Of a stretch of DNA of 64,000 bases, positions 15,699-25,081 are shown piece after piece. The translations under genes and the position numbers were made by a program. The stretch is from an uncultured Flavobacteriaceae bacterium. Lineage in GTDB: Bacteria; Bacteroidota; Bacteroidia; Flavobacteriales; Flavobacteriaceae. How positions within the stretch are numbered: position 1 is the first letter of the stretch; every line of letters starts with the position of its first letter. Location of the stretch: contig CANKUU010000017.1 in assembly GCA_947486785.1 (NCBI GenBank), positions 1-64,000 of the forward strand. Direction: 5' to 3'. The notes beneath the pieces were generated by a model. It ran no database searches. It had not been told where the DNA came from and saw only the letters and a program-made list of their open reading frames with translations.

Positions 15699-18494
15699 AT
15701 GGATAAATATTCTTTTTTAAACGCAGCACATACTTCTTTTTTTGCAGAACTATACGATAAGTATTTAATAAACCCCGACAGCGTTGAACCGAGCTGGCGT
15801 GCTTTTTTTCAAGGATATGATTTCGGATTAGAAACTTCGTTAGATGAATTAGATAGTTCAACTGAAAACGTAGCAGCTAATATTCCGCAATCGTTAAAAA
15901 AAGAGTTTCAGGTAGTTAAGTTAATTGATGGATATAGAAGTAGAGGCCATTTGTTTACAAAAACTAACCCCGTAAGAGAACGACGTCAATACCTTCCGTC
16001 GTTAGCAATTGAAAATTTTGGCTTAAACAAGGGTGATTTAGATACAGTTTTTACAGCGGGTGAAATTATAGGAATTGGCTCTAGCTCCTTAAGAGAAATT
16101 ATTCGCCATCTTACTAAAATTTATTGTGAAGCAATTGGTGTAGAGTATATGTATATTCGAAAACCAGAACGTGTTGAATGGATTCAAAACTGGATTAATG
16201 TAAATGATAACCAACCTAATTTTGATGCAAGTCGCAAAAAGCATATTCTTAGAAAGTTAAATCAAGCCGTTTCGTTTGAAACCTTTTTGCATACGAAATA
16301 TGTAGGTCAAAAAAGATTCTCTTTAGAAGGTAACGAATCATTGATACCTGGTTTAGATGCCATTGTTGAGCATGCCGCTGAAATGGGTGTTGAGCAGTTT
16401 GTTATGGGTATGGCTCACCGGGGTAGATTAAATGTATTGACAAATATTTTTGGTAAAGCCGCTAAAGATATTTTTAGCGAATTTGATGGCAAAGACTACG
16501 AGCAAGAAATTTTTGATGGTGATGTTAAGTATCACTTAGGATGGACCTCGGATCGTAAATCGAATGGCAATAAGATTACTATGAATATTGCTCCCAATCC
16601 ATCTCACTTAGAAACGGTAGGAGCTGTTGTAGAAGGAATAGCGAGAGCGAAACAAGAAGCTGATTACGCAGACGATTTTTCTAAAGTACTGCCGATTGTT
16701 GTACATGGTGATGCAGCAATTGCAGGTCAAGGATTAATTTATGAAGTGGTTCAAATGGCTACATTAGATGGCTACAAAACAAATGGAACCATCCATATCG
16801 TAGTAAACAATCAAATAGGTTTTACAACTAATTATTTAGATGCCAGATCATCTACATATTGTACAGATGTAGGCAAGGTTACACTTAGTCCTGTTTTGCA
16901 TGTAAACTCAGACGACGCTGAGGCAGTAGTTCATGCCTCTATTTTTGCCTTAGAATACAGAATGCGATTTAACAGAGATGTGTTTTTAGATTTATTAGGG
17001 TATCGTAAATATGGTCATAATGAAGGCGACGAACCCCGTTTTACGCAGCCTAAGTTGTATAAGTCAATTGCAAAACATCAGAATCCACGTGATATTTATG
17101 CTGCAAAATTAATTGCAGAAGGTATTATCGATGAAGCTTACGTAAAACAACTTGAAACAGAATATAAAAATTCGCTAGAAGAGGAATTAGAAGATTCAAG
17201 AAAAGAAGATAAAACAGTAATCACTCCGTTTATGTCAGACGCCTGGAAAGGTTTTGACAATGTTCGCGAATGGGAAATGATGGAGCCTGTAGATACAACG
17301 TATAGCAAGAATAAATTAACGGCTATCGCTAAAGTGATAACCCAATTACCTCCAGACAAGAAATTTTTGCGAAAAGTCGAAAAATTGGTGAATGATCGCA
17401 AAAAGATGTTTTTCGAAATTGATAAGTTAGATTGGGCTATGGGAGAGCTTTTAGCTTACGGCTCACTTTTAGAAGAAGGTTTTGCAGTACGCATCTCTGG
17501 TCAAGATGTAGAGCGTGGTACGTTTTCGCATAGACATGCTGTGATGAAAGTGGAGGAAAGCGAAGAAGAAGTATTACTTTTAAATCATCTCTCAGAAAAA
17601 CAAGGACGTTTTCAGGTTTACAATTCCTTACTTTCGGAATACGGTGTGGTAGGTTTTGATTACGGATATGCAATGGCTAGCCCAAATACGTTGACCATTT
17701 GGGAGGCGCAATTTGGTGATTTTAGTAATGGTGCGCAAATCATGATTGATCAATACATTTCTGCAGCAGAGGATAAATGGAAGTTGCAGAATGGTTTAGT
17801 TATGTTGCTTCCACATGGGTACGAGGCACAAGGAGCCGAGCACTCATCTGCAAGAATGGAGCGTTATTTGCAACTCTGCGCGAGGGATAATATGTATGTT
17901 GCAGATTGTTCTACCCCAGCAAATATGTTTCATTTGTTAAGAAGGCAAATGAAATCTAATTTTCGAAAACCTTTAATAATATTCACTCCAAAAAGTTTAC
18001 TGCGTCATCCAAAAGCAGTATCTACTGTTGATGAGTTGGTGTCAGGAGGTTTTCAAGAGCTTATTGATGATGCTACGGCTGATGTTAAAAAAGTAAGGTC
18101 TGTAGTTTTTTGCACCGGTAAGTTTTATTATGATTTATTAGAAGAGAAAGAACGACAAGAAAAAGAAGACGGCGTGGTAAGAGACGACGTTGCCTTAGTT
18201 CGATTAGAGCAATTATTTCCAGTGCCAGCAACTCAATTGAGAGCAATTATAAAAAAATATAAAAATGCTGATGACTTGGTTTGGGCACAAGAAGAACCAA
18301 GAAATATGGGTGCTTGGAGTCATTTGCTTATGCATTTTAGTGAAGCAAGAAATTTTAGAGTTGCCTCTCGGCGGTTTTATGCTTCGCCAGCTGCGGGTAG
18401 TGCCGTACGATCAAAAAAGCGTCACAAACAAATTATTGAATACGTGTTTAACAGGTCAAAAGATAATATGACAAGGCCAACAACAAAAAAATAA
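15699..18494 (+). CDS. sucA: 2-oxoglutarate dehydrogenase E1 component
   Basis: A 931-residue thiamine-diphosphate enzyme of the TCA cycle. It decarboxylates 2-oxoglutarate and passes the succinyl group to the E2 lipoyl arm. I place the start at the ATG at 15699 (MDKYSFLNAAHTSFFAEL), because that segment matches the conserved E1 N-terminus. An upstream ATG at 15651 would add 16 unconserved residues. Diagnostic blocks are GMAHRGRLNVL, APNPSHLETVGAVVEG, HGDAAIAGQG, the ThDP-binding VVNNQIGFTT, LGYRKYGHNEGDEP and the C-terminal WAQEEPRNMGAW. It is followed by sucB after 18 bp, clearly one operon. Confidence 0.96.
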   Translation: MDKYSFLNAAHTSFFAELYDKYLINPDSVEPSWRAFFQGYDFGLETSLDELDSSTENVAANIPQSLKKEFQVVKLIDGYRSRGHLFTKTNPVRERRQYLPSLAIENFGLNKGDLDTVFTAGEIIGIGSSSLREIIRHLTKIYCEAIGVEYMYIRKPERVEWIQNWINVNDNQPNFDASRKKHILRKLNQAVSFETFLHTKYVGQKRFSLEGNESLIPGLDAIVEHAAEMGVEQFVMGMAHRGRLNVLTNIFGKAAKDIFSEFDGKDYEQEIFDGDVKYHLGWTSDRKSNGNKITMNIAPNPSHLETVGAVVEGIARAKQEADYADDFSKVLPIVVHGDAAIAGQGLIYEVVQMATLDGYKTNGTIHIVVNNQIGFTTNYLDARSSTYCTDVGKVTLSPVLHVNSDDAEAVVHASIFALEYRMRFNRDVFLDLLGYRKYGHNEGDEPRFTQPKLYKSIAKHQNPRDIYAAKLIAEGIIDEAYVKQLETEYKNSLEEELEDSRKEDKTVITPFMSDAWKGFDNVREWEMMEPVDTTYSKNKLTAIAKVITQLPPDKKFLRKVEKLVNDRKKMFFEIDKLDWAMGELLAYGSLLEEGFAVRISGQDVERGTFSHRHAVMKVEESEEEVLLLNHLSEKQGRFQVYNSLLSEYGVVGFDYGYAMASPNTLTIWEAQFGDFSNGAQIMIDQYISAAEDKWKLQNGLVMLLPHGYEAQGAEHSSARMERYLQLCARDNMYVADCSTPANMFHLLRRQMKSNFRKPLIIFTPKSLLRHPKAVSTVDELVSGGFQELIDDATADVKKVRSVVFCTGKFYYDLLEEKERQEKEDGVVRDDVALVRLEQLFPVPATQLRAIIKKYKNADDLVWAQEEPRNMGAWSHLLMHFSEARNFRVASRRFYASPAAGSAVRSKKRHKQIIEYVFNRSKDNMTRPTTKK

Positions 18495-18512
18495 TACCAA
18501 TAATATAGTACT

Positions 18513-19727
18513 ATGATTTTAGAAATGAAAGTTCCCTCTCCTGGAGAGTCTATAACAGAAGTAGAAATTGCAGAATGGTTGGTAGAAGATGGTGATTATG
18601 TAGAAAAGGATCAAGCAATTGCAGAGGTTGATTCAGATAAAGCAACATTAGAGCTACCCGCAGAACAAGCAGGAATTATTACTTTAAAAGCTGAAGTCGG
18701 TGATGCTGTTGAGGTAGGGGCTGTTGTATGTTTAATTGATACAAGTGCTGCAAAACCTGCTAGTAGTACCGAAAAGAAAGAAGACGTAAAAGCTACTCCA
18801 AAGGCTCAGGAGACTAAAGAAGAAGCGCCTTTGGCTAAAAAGAGCTACGCAACTGGAACAGCTTCGCCTGCAGCTAAGAAAATTTTGGACGAAAAAGGTG
18901 TTGCTGCTTCAACGGTAACAGGAACAGGTAGAGACGGTAGAATAACAAAAGATGATGCGGTAAAAGCAAAACCATCTATGGGTACGCCCAGTACCGGTGG
19001 TAACCGAGGAGAATCTCGTTCAAAGCTTTCAATGTTGAGACGAAAAGTTGCGGAACGTTTGGTAGCAGTAAAGAATGAGACGGCCATGTTGACAACTTTT
19101 AATGAAGTGGATATGTCGCCTATTTTTGAATTACGTAATAAATATAAAGTTGCTTTTAAAGAAAAGCACGGAGTCGGTTTAGGCTTTATGTCGTTTTTTA
19201 CCTTAGCTGTGGTTAGAGCTTTAGAAATGTATCCCTCAGTAAATTCGATGATTGATGGTAAAGAAATGCTTTCTTTTGATTTTTGTGATATAAGTATTGC
19301 AGTATCAGGGCCAAAAGGTTTGATGGTACCAGTAATCAGAAATGCAGAGAACTTAAGTTTTAGAGGTGTAGAGGCAGAGGTGAAACGTTTGGCGATTCGT
19401 GCTCGCGAAGGGGATATTACGGTTGATGAAATGACTGGTGGTACTTTTACTATTACTAACGGAGGTGTTTTTGGTTCTATGCTTTCAACACCAATAATTA
19501 ATCCACCGCAAAGTGCAATTTTAGGAATGCATAATATTGTAGAACGGCCTATTGTTAAAAACGGAGAGATTGTTATTGCTCCTATAATGTATGTGGCTTT
19601 ATCTTATGACCATAGAATTATTGACGGCAAAGAATCTGTAGGATTCTTAGTAGCGGTGAAAGAAGCCCTAGAGAATCCGGAAGAAATTTTAATGAATAAT
19701 AATGTTGCAAAAGCATTAGAGATGTAA
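18513..19727 (+). CDS. sucB: Dihydrolipoamide succinyltransferase (E2 of 2-oxoglutarate dehydrogenase)
   Basis: A 404-residue protein with the usual three parts. There is one lipoyl domain (residues 1-75, with lipoyl-lysine K43 in DSDKATLELPA), then an Ala/Lys/Glu-rich linker and a peripheral-subunit-binding domain (about 115-150, with SPAAKKILDEKG and GRDGRITKDD). The catalytic acyltransferase domain ends with H367 and D371 in SYDHRIIDG. It takes the succinyl group from E1 and hands it to CoA. It lies directly after sucA, and a strong hairpin terminator follows 21 bp downstream. Confidence 0.96.
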   Translation: MILEMKVPSPGESITEVEIAEWLVEDGDYVEKDQAIAEVDSDKATLELPAEQAGIITLKAEVGDAVEVGAVVCLIDTSAAKPASSTEKKEDVKATPKAQETKEEAPLAKKSYATGTASPAAKKILDEKGVAASTVTGTGRDGRITKDDAVKAKPSMGTPSTGGNRGESRSKLSMLRRKVAERLVAVKNETAMLTTFNEVDMSPIFELRNKYKVAFKEKHGVGLGFMSFFTLAVVRALEMYPSVNSMIDGKEMLSFDFCDISIAVSGPKGLMVPVIRNAENLSFRGVEAEVKRLAIRAREGDITVDEMTGGTFTITNGGVFGSMLSTPIINPPQSAILGMHNIVERPIVKNGEIVIAPIMYVALSYDHRIIDGKESVGFLVAVKEALENPEEILMNNNVAKALEM

Positions 19728-19748
19728 ACTTACATTTTTTGTAAAATT

Positions 19749-19779
19749 AAAAGCGTGAAGGTTTTGCTTTCACGCTTTT
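19749..19779 (+). terminator. Terminator of sucA-sucB
   Basis: The stem AAAAGCGTGAA / TTCACGCTTTT is followed by a T-run. The A-rich left arm means it can also act on the convergent peroxidase gene, which ends at 19800. Position between two convergent genes fits a bidirectional terminator. Confidence 0.85.
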
Positions 19780-19799
19780 TTCTTTTTCATCACAATAGT

Positions 19800-21161
19800 T
19801 TAATTACAGCCCATATCTTCACGAGATTTAGGGTCAGCATTTGGAAAGCATTGGCCTGTCGGTAAACTTTCAGGCACATAACGATCAAGATTGTTGTCGT
19901 ATAAACCATTTTCTACAAAAGCAGTTAGTTGATCTATTTCGATGTCCGTAAGGCCTAATGGGGTAAACTGATCTGAAAGTTTGTCCTCAGGAACATTACT
20001 GTTTTCTGCGATGGCGGTATTTTTATAGGTGATAACTTCTTTTACATTTTTAAAACTTCCGCCATGTCCTAAAAAGGCAACATCTTTAAGGTTGTAAAGT
20101 GTTGGAGTTTTAAAGGCATAATCCTCTGCAGGGTTTTTTGTAAAACCGCCTCTTCCTTTTTTTGTAGTTTCATCAACAATACTTCGAACGCCATCTCCGC
20201 TAAGGTCATTCATTCCTAAAGCGTGAAAGCCTATTCCGCTAAACGCCGGACCCGAGTGGCATGAGTAGCATTTTCCTTTTCCGAAGAATAATAGAGCGCC
20301 TTTTTTTTCATTTTCGTTAAGTGCTTCATTGTCGCCTTGCAGCCATTTTTGAAAAGGAGCTTCAGAAGCAATAACTGTTCGCTCGTAAGCAGCTATAGCA
20401 AGGGCGCCGTTTAGTTTGGTATACCTTTCTTCAATAGGTAGGTTTGGATAGGCTTCATCGAATAACGACTTGTATGCAGGGTGTTCTATGATCCATTCAG
20501 AGGTAATTTTTAAACGATGCACATCTAACCCAGCGATTGCTTGAGTTTCAATTCCTTCAAAGCCTAGGTGGTTTGTTTCTTTAGGTGTACCTGCCGTCCA
20601 TTCACTTTCTGTGCCAAGATTAGTTTTTGCTCCTCCAAATTGCCCATTCCAAAGCATTACATCTTGATAGGCACTATTTAGAATTGTTGGCGATCTAATG
20701 GGTTGAATATCGATGTTAGTGCTATCGTAATTTGCGTTCATTGTTCTCGCTTCTCCTAATATTCCGAAACCAGAACCCCCTTCACCGATACCTTGCTTTA
20801 GTCCACTTTGAAATCCTGCTTTTGCTTGATGACAGCTAGCACACGAATAGGTTTTAATGCCTTCTTCTTTTTTGGGATTTAGAGCGATGCCAGTTTCATG
20901 AAAAAGGAGTTTGCCTAAATCTATCTTTGCTGTAGAAATTGGGTTTTTAGGATCTTGAGGAATACTAGCTAAAGCATTGTCTCTTGCCAACTGCAAGGCG
21001 CGTAATGAGGTCGAATTGGTAATTTGCTCGGTTAAAGCATTATTTAATTCGGTTGTGGGGTTTAAAGTATTGTCAATGTAAATATCACTGTCTTTGCCGC
21101 AAGAAATTGCTGTAAATACGATAATTATTAGGCTTAAATAATATGTAGTTGGTTTTCGCAT
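19800..21161 (-). CDS. Di-haem cytochrome c peroxidase / MauG-family lipoprotein
   Basis: A 453-residue exported protein. The N-terminus ends in a lipobox (VFTAISC, Cys21), so it is probably a lipoprotein. Two c-type haem motifs are visible, CASCH at 107-111 and CYSCH at 298-302, in the spacing of bacterial di-haem peroxidases. The final segment QLTAFVENGLYD is also typical of the family. Enzymes of this group reduce H2O2 in the periplasm, or in MauG-like members oxidise other substrates. The sequence does not decide between these roles. It is monocistronic, convergent with sucB. Confidence 0.88.
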   Translation of the reverse strand: MRKPTTYYLSLIIIVFTAISCGKDSDIYIDNTLNPTTELNNALTEQITNSTSLRALQLARDNALASIPQDPKNPISTAKIDLGKLLFHETGIALNPKKEEGIKTYSCASCHQAKAGFQSGLKQGIGEGGSGFGILGEARTMNANYDSTNIDIQPIRSPTILNSAYQDVMLWNGQFGGAKTNLGTESEWTAGTPKETNHLGFEGIETQAIAGLDVHRLKITSEWIIEHPAYKSLFDEAYPNLPIEERYTKLNGALAIAAYERTVIASEAPFQKWLQGDNEALNENEKKGALLFFGKGKCYSCHSGPAFSGIGFHALGMNDLSGDGVRSIVDETTKKGRGGFTKNPAEDYAFKTPTLYNLKDVAFLGHGGSFKNVKEVITYKNTAIAENSNVPEDKLSDQFTPLGLTDIEIDQLTAFVENGLYDNNLDRYVPESLPTGQCFPNADPKSREDMGCN

Positions 21162-21262
21162 TGTAGGTTAAATTTTAATGCGAAGTAAGAATATAATTAC
21201 AATTTAGATTAATATATTCGTCGTAGAGGACACATATCCGATTAATTGTTTTTGTAGCTCTG

Positions 21263-21715
21263 CTAAAATGTGCTATTTTTTTTTAGAAAGAGGTATCTTT
21301 TATTGTAATCAATAATTGCTTTGGCTTTTTTAAGTATATCGGCACCAATGATACCATCAACAGGTTTTGCGTTATGTGATATTAGCGCTTCGTTTACATG
21401 AACAAGATCAAATAAAACTATGTTGGCTTTTTTTGTTTTCCAGTCTCCAATTTTAAAAGAATTTTTGGTTGACATTAAGGTTTTCATATTGGTTGCGCCA
21501 GCACCAGCAGCTTTAATCTCCGATTCTTTAGTTTCGATACCAAAGAATTGTATTTTATCAAAACCCACGCATGTATTTGATGCGCCAGTATCAAGAATAA
21601 AACGTCCGGTTTTACCATTTAGCTTTGCCGTTAATTCAAAATGATTCGTAGCGGTTAGCTTTAGCGGTGTTTTTGTATATTTTTTTTTCGTTAAAAATTT
21701 TTTTAAAGTCGTCAT
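21263..21715 (-). CDS. Retropepsin-like aspartyl protease domain protein
   Basis: A 150-residue single-domain protein with the retroviral-type aspartic protease signature RFILDTGASNTCVG (active-site Asp42) and the second conserved block GIIGADILKKAKAIIDY. Such small bacterial proteins (SpoIIGA/RP-like clan AA) would act as homodimers. No signal peptide or membrane span is evident. The gene is divergent from tatD across a 55-bp spacer holding a -7-like box for each direction. The cellular substrate is unknown. Confidence 0.8.
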   Translation of the reverse strand: MTTLKKFLTKKKYTKTPLKLTATNHFELTAKLNGKTGRFILDTGASNTCVGFDKIQFFGIETKESEIKAAGAGATNMKTLMSTKNSFKIGDWKTKKANIVLFDLVHVNEALISHNAKPVDGIIGADILKKAKAIIDYNKRYLFLKKNSTF

Positions 21716-21732
21716 TCATTTTTTATTTAAAA

Positions 21733-21766
21733 CAAAGATAATAGTAAATCATATAAACTATTTTTG
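21733..21766. promoter_or_regulatory. Divergent -7-like elements between the retropepsin gene and tatD
   Basis: The minus strand reads TATCTTTG at 21740-21733 and the plus strand TATTTTTG at 21759-21766, both exact TAnnTTTG matches facing the two divergent genes. No convincing TTTG at -33 is present for either. The spacer is AT-rich, so chance matches are possible. Confidence 0.35.
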
Positions 21767-21770
21767 TTTT

Positions 21771-22538
21771 ATGATGTTAACTGATACCCATACACACCTT
21801 TATAGTGAGGCTTTTAATGAAGATCGCGATCTGGCAATAGCACGGGCGCTAGCAAGTGGTGTGAAACGATTTTTTATACCAGCTATCGATTCTTCGTATA
21901 CAGAGGCAATGTTGGCTTTAAAAAAGAAGTATCCAGAGTTGATGTTCTTAATGATGGGTTTGCATCCTACGCATGTGAAAGAAGATTATATGAGTGAATT
22001 AAAGCATGTAGAAGAGATGCTCGCGAAGGAGACTTTTTTTGCGGTGGGTGAAATAGGTATCGATTTGTTTTGGGATAAGACTTTTTTAAAACAGCAACAG
22101 GAAGCATTTAGATATCAAATACAGCTGGCTAAGAAATATCAGCTGCCGATAGTAATACATTGCAGAGATGCTTTTGATGAGGTATTCGAAATTTTAGAAT
22201 TAGAAAAAGGAGACAATCTTCGGGGTATTTTTCATTGTTTTACAGGTACATTGGCCCAGGCTCAAAAGGCGATCTCATATAATATGAAATTGGGTATTGG
22301 TGGAGTGGTTACCTTTAAGAACGGTAAAATTGATCAATTTTTAAATGAAATTGAATTAGAGCATATTGTTTTGGAAACAGATTCGCCCTATTTAGCACCA
22401 GTGCCATTTCGAGGAAAACGAAATGAAAGTGCACACCTTGTTAAGGTACAAGAAAAATTAGCTCTTATTTACAACCAAACGGCAGCAGAGATAGCTGAGG
22501 TAACTACCGAAAATTCAAAGCAGGTTTTTGGAATATAA
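21771..22538 (+). CDS. tatD: TatD-family metal-dependent DNase
   Basis: A 255-residue TIM-barrel hydrolase. The metal-binding DTHTHL begins at residue 5, and the other ligands lie in GEIGIDLFWD, PIVIHCRDA, IFHCFTG and ETDSPYLAP, all in family order. TatD enzymes degrade DNA from 3' ends in a metal-dependent way and are linked to repair and DNA turnover. The start could be either of two consecutive ATGs (21771 or 21774). It ends 9 bp before ansA, so the two are probably cotranscribed. Confidence 0.93.
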   Translation: MMLTDTHTHLYSEAFNEDRDLAIARALASGVKRFFIPAIDSSYTEAMLALKKKYPELMFLMMGLHPTHVKEDYMSELKHVEEMLAKETFFAVGEIGIDLFWDKTFLKQQQEAFRYQIQLAKKYQLPIVIHCRDAFDEVFEILELEKGDNLRGIFHCFTGTLAQAQKAISYNMKLGIGGVVTFKNGKIDQFLNEIELEHIVLETDSPYLAPVPFRGKRNESAHLVKVQEKLALIYNQTAAEIAEVTTENSKQVFGI

Positions 22539-22547
22539 AGTGCTCCA

Positions 22548-23573
22548 ATGAAGAAAAGCAAAATACTTCTTATATACACGGGTGGAACCATAGGTATGGT
22601 TAAAGATTACAAATCTGGTGCCTTACGAGCGTTTAATTTTAATAAATTACTGAAAAATATCCCCGAGCTGGCTCAAATTGATTGTCATATTGATAGTGTC
22701 TCCTTTGAAAACCCTATTGACTCTTCAAATATAAATACAACTCATTGGATAGAAATTGCCGGTATAATAGAATCGTATTACAAAAGTCATGATGGTTTTG
22801 TGGTATTGCATGGTAGTGATACTATGAGTTATTCAGCATCAGCCCTAAGTTATATGCTTGAGAATTTAGAGAAGCCTGTAATTTTTACCGGTTCGCAATT
22901 GCCAATTGGTGATTTGAGAACAGATGCGAAGGAAAACTTAATTACATCTATTCAAATTGCAGCTTTGCAAAAAAACGGAAAACCTGTGGTTCGCGAAGTT
23001 GGACTATATTTTGAGTATAAATTGTATCGTGGAAATAGAACCACAAAAATTAACGCAGAACATTTTGAAGCTTTTGAGTCGCTAAATTATCCTCCTTTGG
23101 TAGAATCAGGTGTTCATTTAAAAGTTTATCATGAGTATTTATGGACTAAAAAGAGTGTAAAAAAATTTACGGTTCATAAAGTGCTAGATAATAATGTGGC
23201 TATTTTAAAACTTTTTCCTGGTTTTAATCAGGCAATTTTGAAAAGTGTTCTACAAACAGCTAATTTAAAAGGACTTGTTTTAGAAACTTATGGAGCTGGT
23301 AATGCGCCTACAGCGTCTTGGGTGCTTGCAGAATTAGAAATTGCAATAAAAAATGGACTTCATATTGTAAATGTAACACAGTGTTCAGGAGGCAGTGTGA
23401 TAATGGGTCAATATGAAACAAGTGAACAGCTTCAAAAACTCCAAATTATTAACGGTAAGGACATTACAACTGAAGCGGCGATTACAAAATTGATGTACCT
23501 TTTAGGTAGAAATATTACGTCTAAGACTTTTAAAACCATTTTTGAAACCTCCTTAAGAGGAGAAATGCAATAA
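22548..23573 (+). CDS. ansA: Type I (cytoplasmic) L-asparaginase
   Basis: A 341-residue asparaginase that hydrolyses L-asparagine to aspartate and ammonia. The N-terminal nucleophile loop is IYTGGTIGMV (Thr11/Thr14), and the second catalytic block is VVLHGSDTMSYSASALSY with its Thr-Asp pair. Further family landmarks are FTGSQLPIGDLRTDAKENL and ETYGAGNAP. It lacks a signal peptide, which fits the cytoplasmic low-affinity type. It follows tatD by 9 bp and precedes a tRNA-Ser gene. Confidence 0.93.
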   Translation: MKKSKILLIYTGGTIGMVKDYKSGALRAFNFNKLLKNIPELAQIDCHIDSVSFENPIDSSNINTTHWIEIAGIIESYYKSHDGFVVLHGSDTMSYSASALSYMLENLEKPVIFTGSQLPIGDLRTDAKENLITSIQIAALQKNGKPVVREVGLYFEYKLYRGNRTTKINAEHFEAFESLNYPPLVESGVHLKVYHEYLWTKKSVKKFTVHKVLDNNVAILKLFPGFNQAILKSVLQTANLKGLVLETYGAGNAPTASWVLAELEIAIKNGLHIVNVTQCSGGSVIMGQYETSEQLQKLQIINGKDITTEAAITKLMYLLGRNITSKTFKTIFETSLRGEMQ

Positions 23574-23641
23574 AAATAACGTCTTTAATTTCTTTAACTA
23601 ATATTTTTTTTGTTATTTGGACGACCTTAAAGGCTCAACTT

Positions 23642-23729
23642 AGAGAGGTGGCCGAGTGGTCGAAGGCGCACGCCTGGAAAGTGTGTATACACCAAAAGTG
23701 TATCGAGGGTTCGAATCCCTTCCTCTCTG
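23642..23729 (+). tRNA. tRNA-Ser (anticodon GGA)
   Basis: An 88-nt class II tRNA. The acceptor stem AGAGAGG pairs with CCTCTCT, followed by discriminator G. The anticodon stem CACGC/GTGTG encloses CTGGAAA, so the anticodon is GGA at 23676-23678, reading UCC/UCU serine codons. The long variable arm (GTATACACCAAAAGTGTAT) is as expected for serine. The T-arm contains GGTTCGAAT. The CCA end is not encoded. No integrase or duplicated 3' end is nearby. Confidence 0.95.
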
Positions 23730-23811
23730 CAATTAAATTTTAATTTCATTATTACTAATTTTTTTTATCTTTAACCCGATTGATTAACTAACAAATTTAA
23801 GTTTGAACGAA

Positions 23812-24603
23812 ATGAAAAGATTTTTCTCTATCCTAGCATTGGCTGGGTTGTTTGTATTAAGTACAAATACGGTAAATGCAAAGACGACTACAGCAAACGT
23901 AGTTGCGAATTTCACTACAACAGCTGCGGCTACTGCTGTAATGCTTCAAGACGATGCAGCGGAAACAGACGACAAACCCTTTACGCAGACGTTGAAAGAA
24001 ATGTACATTAAAGGTGGAGCGGGCTTCATGAGCTTTGTTCTTATTTGTTTAATTTTAGGTTTAGCAGTTGCTATTGAAAGAATAATTTACTTAAACCTAG
24101 CAACTACAAATACTGGTAAGTTAAAGCAACAAGTAGAAGATGCTTTATCATCTGGAGGTGTTGAGGCTGCAAAAGAGGTTTGTAGAAATACAGCAGGCCC
24201 TGTTGCTTCAATATATTATCAAGGTCTAGATCGTGCTGGTGAGAGCGTTGAATCTGCTGAAAAAGCTATCGTTTCTTATGGTGGCGTTCAAATGGGTCAG
24301 CTAGAGAAAAATGTTTCTTGGTTGTCTTTATTTATCGCAATTGCACCAATGCTTGGTTTCATGGGTACTGTAATTGGTATGATTCAAGCATTCGAGAAAA
24401 TTGCAGCAGTAGGTAATTTAAGTGCCTCATTAATTGCTGGAGATATTCAGGTAGCATTATTAACGACTGTATTTGGTTTGATTACAGCGATTATACTTCA
24501 AATTTTTTATAACTACATCATTGCTAAAATCGATAGCATTGTAAATGATATGGAAGATTCATCAATCTCATTGATTGATATGTTGGTAGACCACAAAAAA
24601 TAA
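23812..24603 (+). CDS. exbB: MotA/TolQ/ExbB-family proton channel protein
   Basis: A 263-residue inner-membrane protein. I place the start at ATG 23812 (MKRFFSILAL); the upstream in-frame TTG at 23803 is not needed. An N-terminal hydrophobic, signal-like segment precedes an acidic stretch. Three membrane spans follow, the last two holding the channel-type block MLGFMGTVIGMIQAFEKIA. The protein should form the pentameric part of a proton-driven motor with ExbD that energises TonB-dependent outer-membrane transport or a related process. It heads a four-gene cluster ending in a strong terminator at 26234. Confidence 0.9.
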   Translation: MKRFFSILALAGLFVLSTNTVNAKTTTANVVANFTTTAAATAVMLQDDAAETDDKPFTQTLKEMYIKGGAGFMSFVLICLILGLAVAIERIIYLNLATTNTGKLKQQVEDALSSGGVEAAKEVCRNTAGPVASIYYQGLDRAGESVESAEKAIVSYGGVQMGQLEKNVSWLSLFIAIAPMLGFMGTVIGMIQAFEKIAAVGNLSASLIAGDIQVALLTTVFGLITAIILQIFYNYIIAKIDSIVNDMEDSSISLIDMLVDHKK

Positions 24604-24628
24604 TTGTCGCACTTAACACCAAAGAATA

Positions 24629-25075
24629 ATGTATAAAATTGTAAAAATTGGATTGATAGTTATTAGCGTTATCGCTTTTATACTATTGTTTTTCATGCCA
24701 GATGGTGATATGCCATTTGAAGCGGCTATGGAAAGCGGAGGAATAAATGCGATGCATTGGTTAGCTTATATATTGTTAGCTTTTGCAGTAGCAGCGACCG
24801 TAATTTACGGTTTAAAGAATATGGTTTCAACACCAGGTGGTCTCAAAAAATCTATGTACGGGATAGGTGGTTTACTTATAGTTTTGGCAATAGCCTATGG
24901 ACTAGCGAGTGGAACAGATGTGAGCGTCGAGGAAATGATGAGGGTAAATAAAATTGAAACTAGCGAGAGTACCATAAGAAGCGTAGGAGCAGGAATTAAT
25001 ATGTTTGTTATTTTATTGCTTGTAGCTGTGGTTGTTATCGCTTGGGGTGCAGTAAAAAAAGCAACTAATAAATAA
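24629..25075 (+). CDS. Integral membrane protein within the exb cluster, unknown
   Basis: A 148-residue protein with four predicted hydrophobic spans (near residues 5-22, 45-60, 75-93 and 124-142) and a short acidic loop after the third. It sits between exbB (25 bp upstream) and exbD (6 bp downstream) on the same strand, so it is almost certainly cotranscribed. I recognise no motif. Its position suggests an accessory subunit or assembly factor of the ExbB-ExbD complex, which is inference from context only. Confidence 0.75.
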   Translation: MYKIVKIGLIVISVIAFILLFFMPDGDMPFEAAMESGGINAMHWLAYILLAFAVAATVIYGLKNMVSTPGGLKKSMYGIGGLLIVLAIAYGLASGTDVSVEEMMRVNKIETSESTIRSVGAGINMFVILLLVAVVVIAWGAVKKATNK

Positions 25076-25081
25076 AATATT

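Noticed and set aside
23642-23729. tRNA-Ser as an integration site of a genomic island
   Set aside because: No integrase, no repeated tRNA 3' end, and the flanks are conserved housekeeping genes.
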